Assembly: GCF_000178855.1 (NCBI RefSeq)
Contig: NZ_ADVG01000002.1
Coordinates: 1,984,001-2,048,000 of the forward strand
DNA from: Ktedonobacter racemifer DSM 44963
GTDB taxonomy: Bacteria; Chloroflexota; Ktedonobacteria; Ktedonobacterales; Ktedonobacteraceae
Direction: 5' to 3'
Length of the DNA: 64,000 nt
The notes below the pieces were generated by a model. That model saw nothing but the letters and a program-made list of their open reading frames with translations, did not search any database and had not been told where the DNA came from. Both the position numbers and the translations under genes were made by a program. Each line of letters opens with the position of its first letter. The stretch's first letter is position 1. This document shows positions 62,972 to 64,000 of this stretch, one piece after another.

Positions 62972-64000
62972 ATGCAAATCGAGAGTCCAGGCCCGGTTAT
63001 AACGGGCACACTGGCTGAAAGCGCCAGGACTGGTGCGTCAATTCCCAGGCGAGGGCTTGTCCACAATCGCAATTTTGTCTTACTAGCATGCGCTCAGGGC
63101 ATCTCTAATGTTGGGGACTTCTTTTTTACGACAACCCTCCTGGTCTGGATCTATGATCTCACCCACCAGGCGGGCGCTGTAGGTAGCATCTGGGTAGCGG
63201 AATACGCCCCTATCTTTCTCCTGGGACCATTTGCGGGCGTCTTTGTAGATCGCTGGAACCGGCGCACGACAATGCTTACAGCAGATATTGCACGCGCCGC
63301 GCTGACCCTGATTCCGCTCCTGGTTGCGGGCGCTCTGCGGCTCCCCGCCATCTATGTGAGCGTCTTTGTGCTGGGAGCCTTCTCACGCTTCTTTATGCCC
63401 GCCAAGGCAGCCCTGCTCCAGGCCATCGTGCCAGAAGAGCAACGGGGACAGGCCGCCTCCGTAAGCCAGACCTTGATGGCGATCTCTTTCATTCTGGGTC
63501 CCGCCATTGCCGCCCCGCTCTATACCCTTGTAGGCCCAACGCTGGCATTGGCAATCAACGCCCTTTCCTTTGGTGTCTCAGCCCTCTGCGTCAGCTTGAT
63601 GCGTGTTCCACGTGAGCAGGTCCATCCCTACGCTTATCAGGCCCAGGAGGCCAATTCACAGCAGGGGCTACAACTGGTCTTACGCGAGTTTCAGGAGGGC
63701 CTCACCTTTGTGCGTAAGACCCGCACACTGCTCGTCCTGATCCTTATATCACTGCTGGCTATGCTCGGGGCAGGCGCGCTCAACTCGCTCGATATCATCT
63801 TTGTCGCGCAACGCCTACATTCACCAACCTCACTCTACGGCACCTTAATGGCCGCTGGCGGCGTGGGCGTCCTGGTGGGAGCCGTCGTTTGCGGTCTCTT
63901 AGGTAAGAGGATTACGCCGAAGGCGATGGTATCCTGGGGCGTTATGCTCCTTGGCGTTGGACTGATTGTCTATTCGTTCCAGACCATTTTTCTGGCCGCT
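62972..64000 (+). CDS. MFS transporter, partial (runs off the window)
   Basis: The first 343 codons are in the window and stay open to the end. It is a major-facilitator efflux protein of the MdfA/enterobactin-exporter-like type. LLACAQGISNVGDFFFTTTL is membrane segment 1. GPFAGVFVDRWNRRTTML is the motif A region between segments 2 and 3. LQAIVPEEQRGQAASVSQTL and about eight further segments follow. GCAGGAG precedes the ATG. The substrate is unknown. It is probably co-transcribed with the winged-helix regulator. Confidence 0.85.
   Translation, partial: MQIESPGPVITGTLAESARTGASIPRRGLVHNRNFVLLACAQGISNVGDFFFTTTLLVWIYDLTHQAGAVGSIWVAEYAPIFLLGPFAGVFVDRWNRRTTMLTADIARAALTLIPLLVAGALRLPAIYVSVFVLGAFSRFFMPAKAALLQAIVPEEQRGQAASVSQTLMAISFILGPAIAAPLYTLVGPTLALAINALSFGVSALCVSLMRVPREQVHPYAYQAQEANSQQGLQLVLREFQEGLTFVRKTRTLLVLILISLLAMLGAGALNSLDIIFVAQRLHSPTSLYGTLMAAGGVGVLVGAVVCGLLGKRITPKAMVSWGVMLLGVGLIVYSFQTIFLAA

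Overview
This 64 kb window looks like chromosome of a Ktedonobacteria-type Chloroflexota bacterium. This is inferred, not proven: the base composition is mid-GC; there are many Pro/Tyr/Gln-rich membrane proteins (two Yip1-like proteins, zinc-ribbon proteins); there is a WD40-fused Ser/Thr kinase; KptA, QueG and an orphan HutU occur together; and the 23S rRNA gene is not linked to 16S or 5S.

Layout. 1-5.8 kb (minus strand): a leucine/2-oxoacid operon, leuA-leuC-leuD-E1alpha-E1beta. 6.3-8.3 kb: two Yip1-like membrane proteins. 8.3-12.4 kb: an FAD monooxygenase and a TetR-controlled ABC-2 exporter with two matching operators. 12.6-13.1 kb: the right end of an IS200/IS605-type element whose tnpB is gone. 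13.3-18.0 kb: an XRE regulator, a solute-binding lipoprotein and an ECF sigma/anti-sigma pair. 18.4-25.4 kb: a DUF1028 protein, KptA, NUDIX, a GltD-like iron-sulfur flavoprotein, HutU and a membrane protein. 25.7-29.1 kb: an ABC transporter and QueG. 29.1-32.5 kb (minus): a complete, self-contained 23S rRNA transcription unit with its own promoter, processing stem and terminator. 33-44 kb: an HxlR regulator, a NYN-domain protein, an M42 peptidase, an MBL-fold hydrolase, a kinase-WD40 protein and a lipoprotein. 45-50 kb: two tandem zinc-ribbon membrane proteins and small membrane proteins. 50.6-55 kb (minus): secG, an SGNH hydrolase and a very large FtsX-type permease. 55.2-56.8 kb: a truncated IS607-type element with an intact-length TnpB. 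56.8-64 kb: a glycosyltransferase, an MBL hydrolase, CTP synthase, a PRC/MgtE-N/CBS protein, and a winged-helix regulator followed by an MFS transporter that runs off the window.

The most unusual content lies between the genes. At least fourteen long, nearly always perfect inverted repeats (21-46 bp stems, mostly 3-5 nt loops), each with a different stem sequence, sit mainly at gene ends. Some sit in divergent promoter regions and most lack the U-tract of an intrinsic terminator. Several carry a conserved small head hairpin with compensatory changes. There are three further repeat families: a four-copy element that folds as a three-way junction, a four-copy GCC-hairpin element in two tandem pairs around one gene (one copy has its loop inverted), and a small three-copy hairpin. 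These form an intergenic palindrome system that I do not recognise as described.
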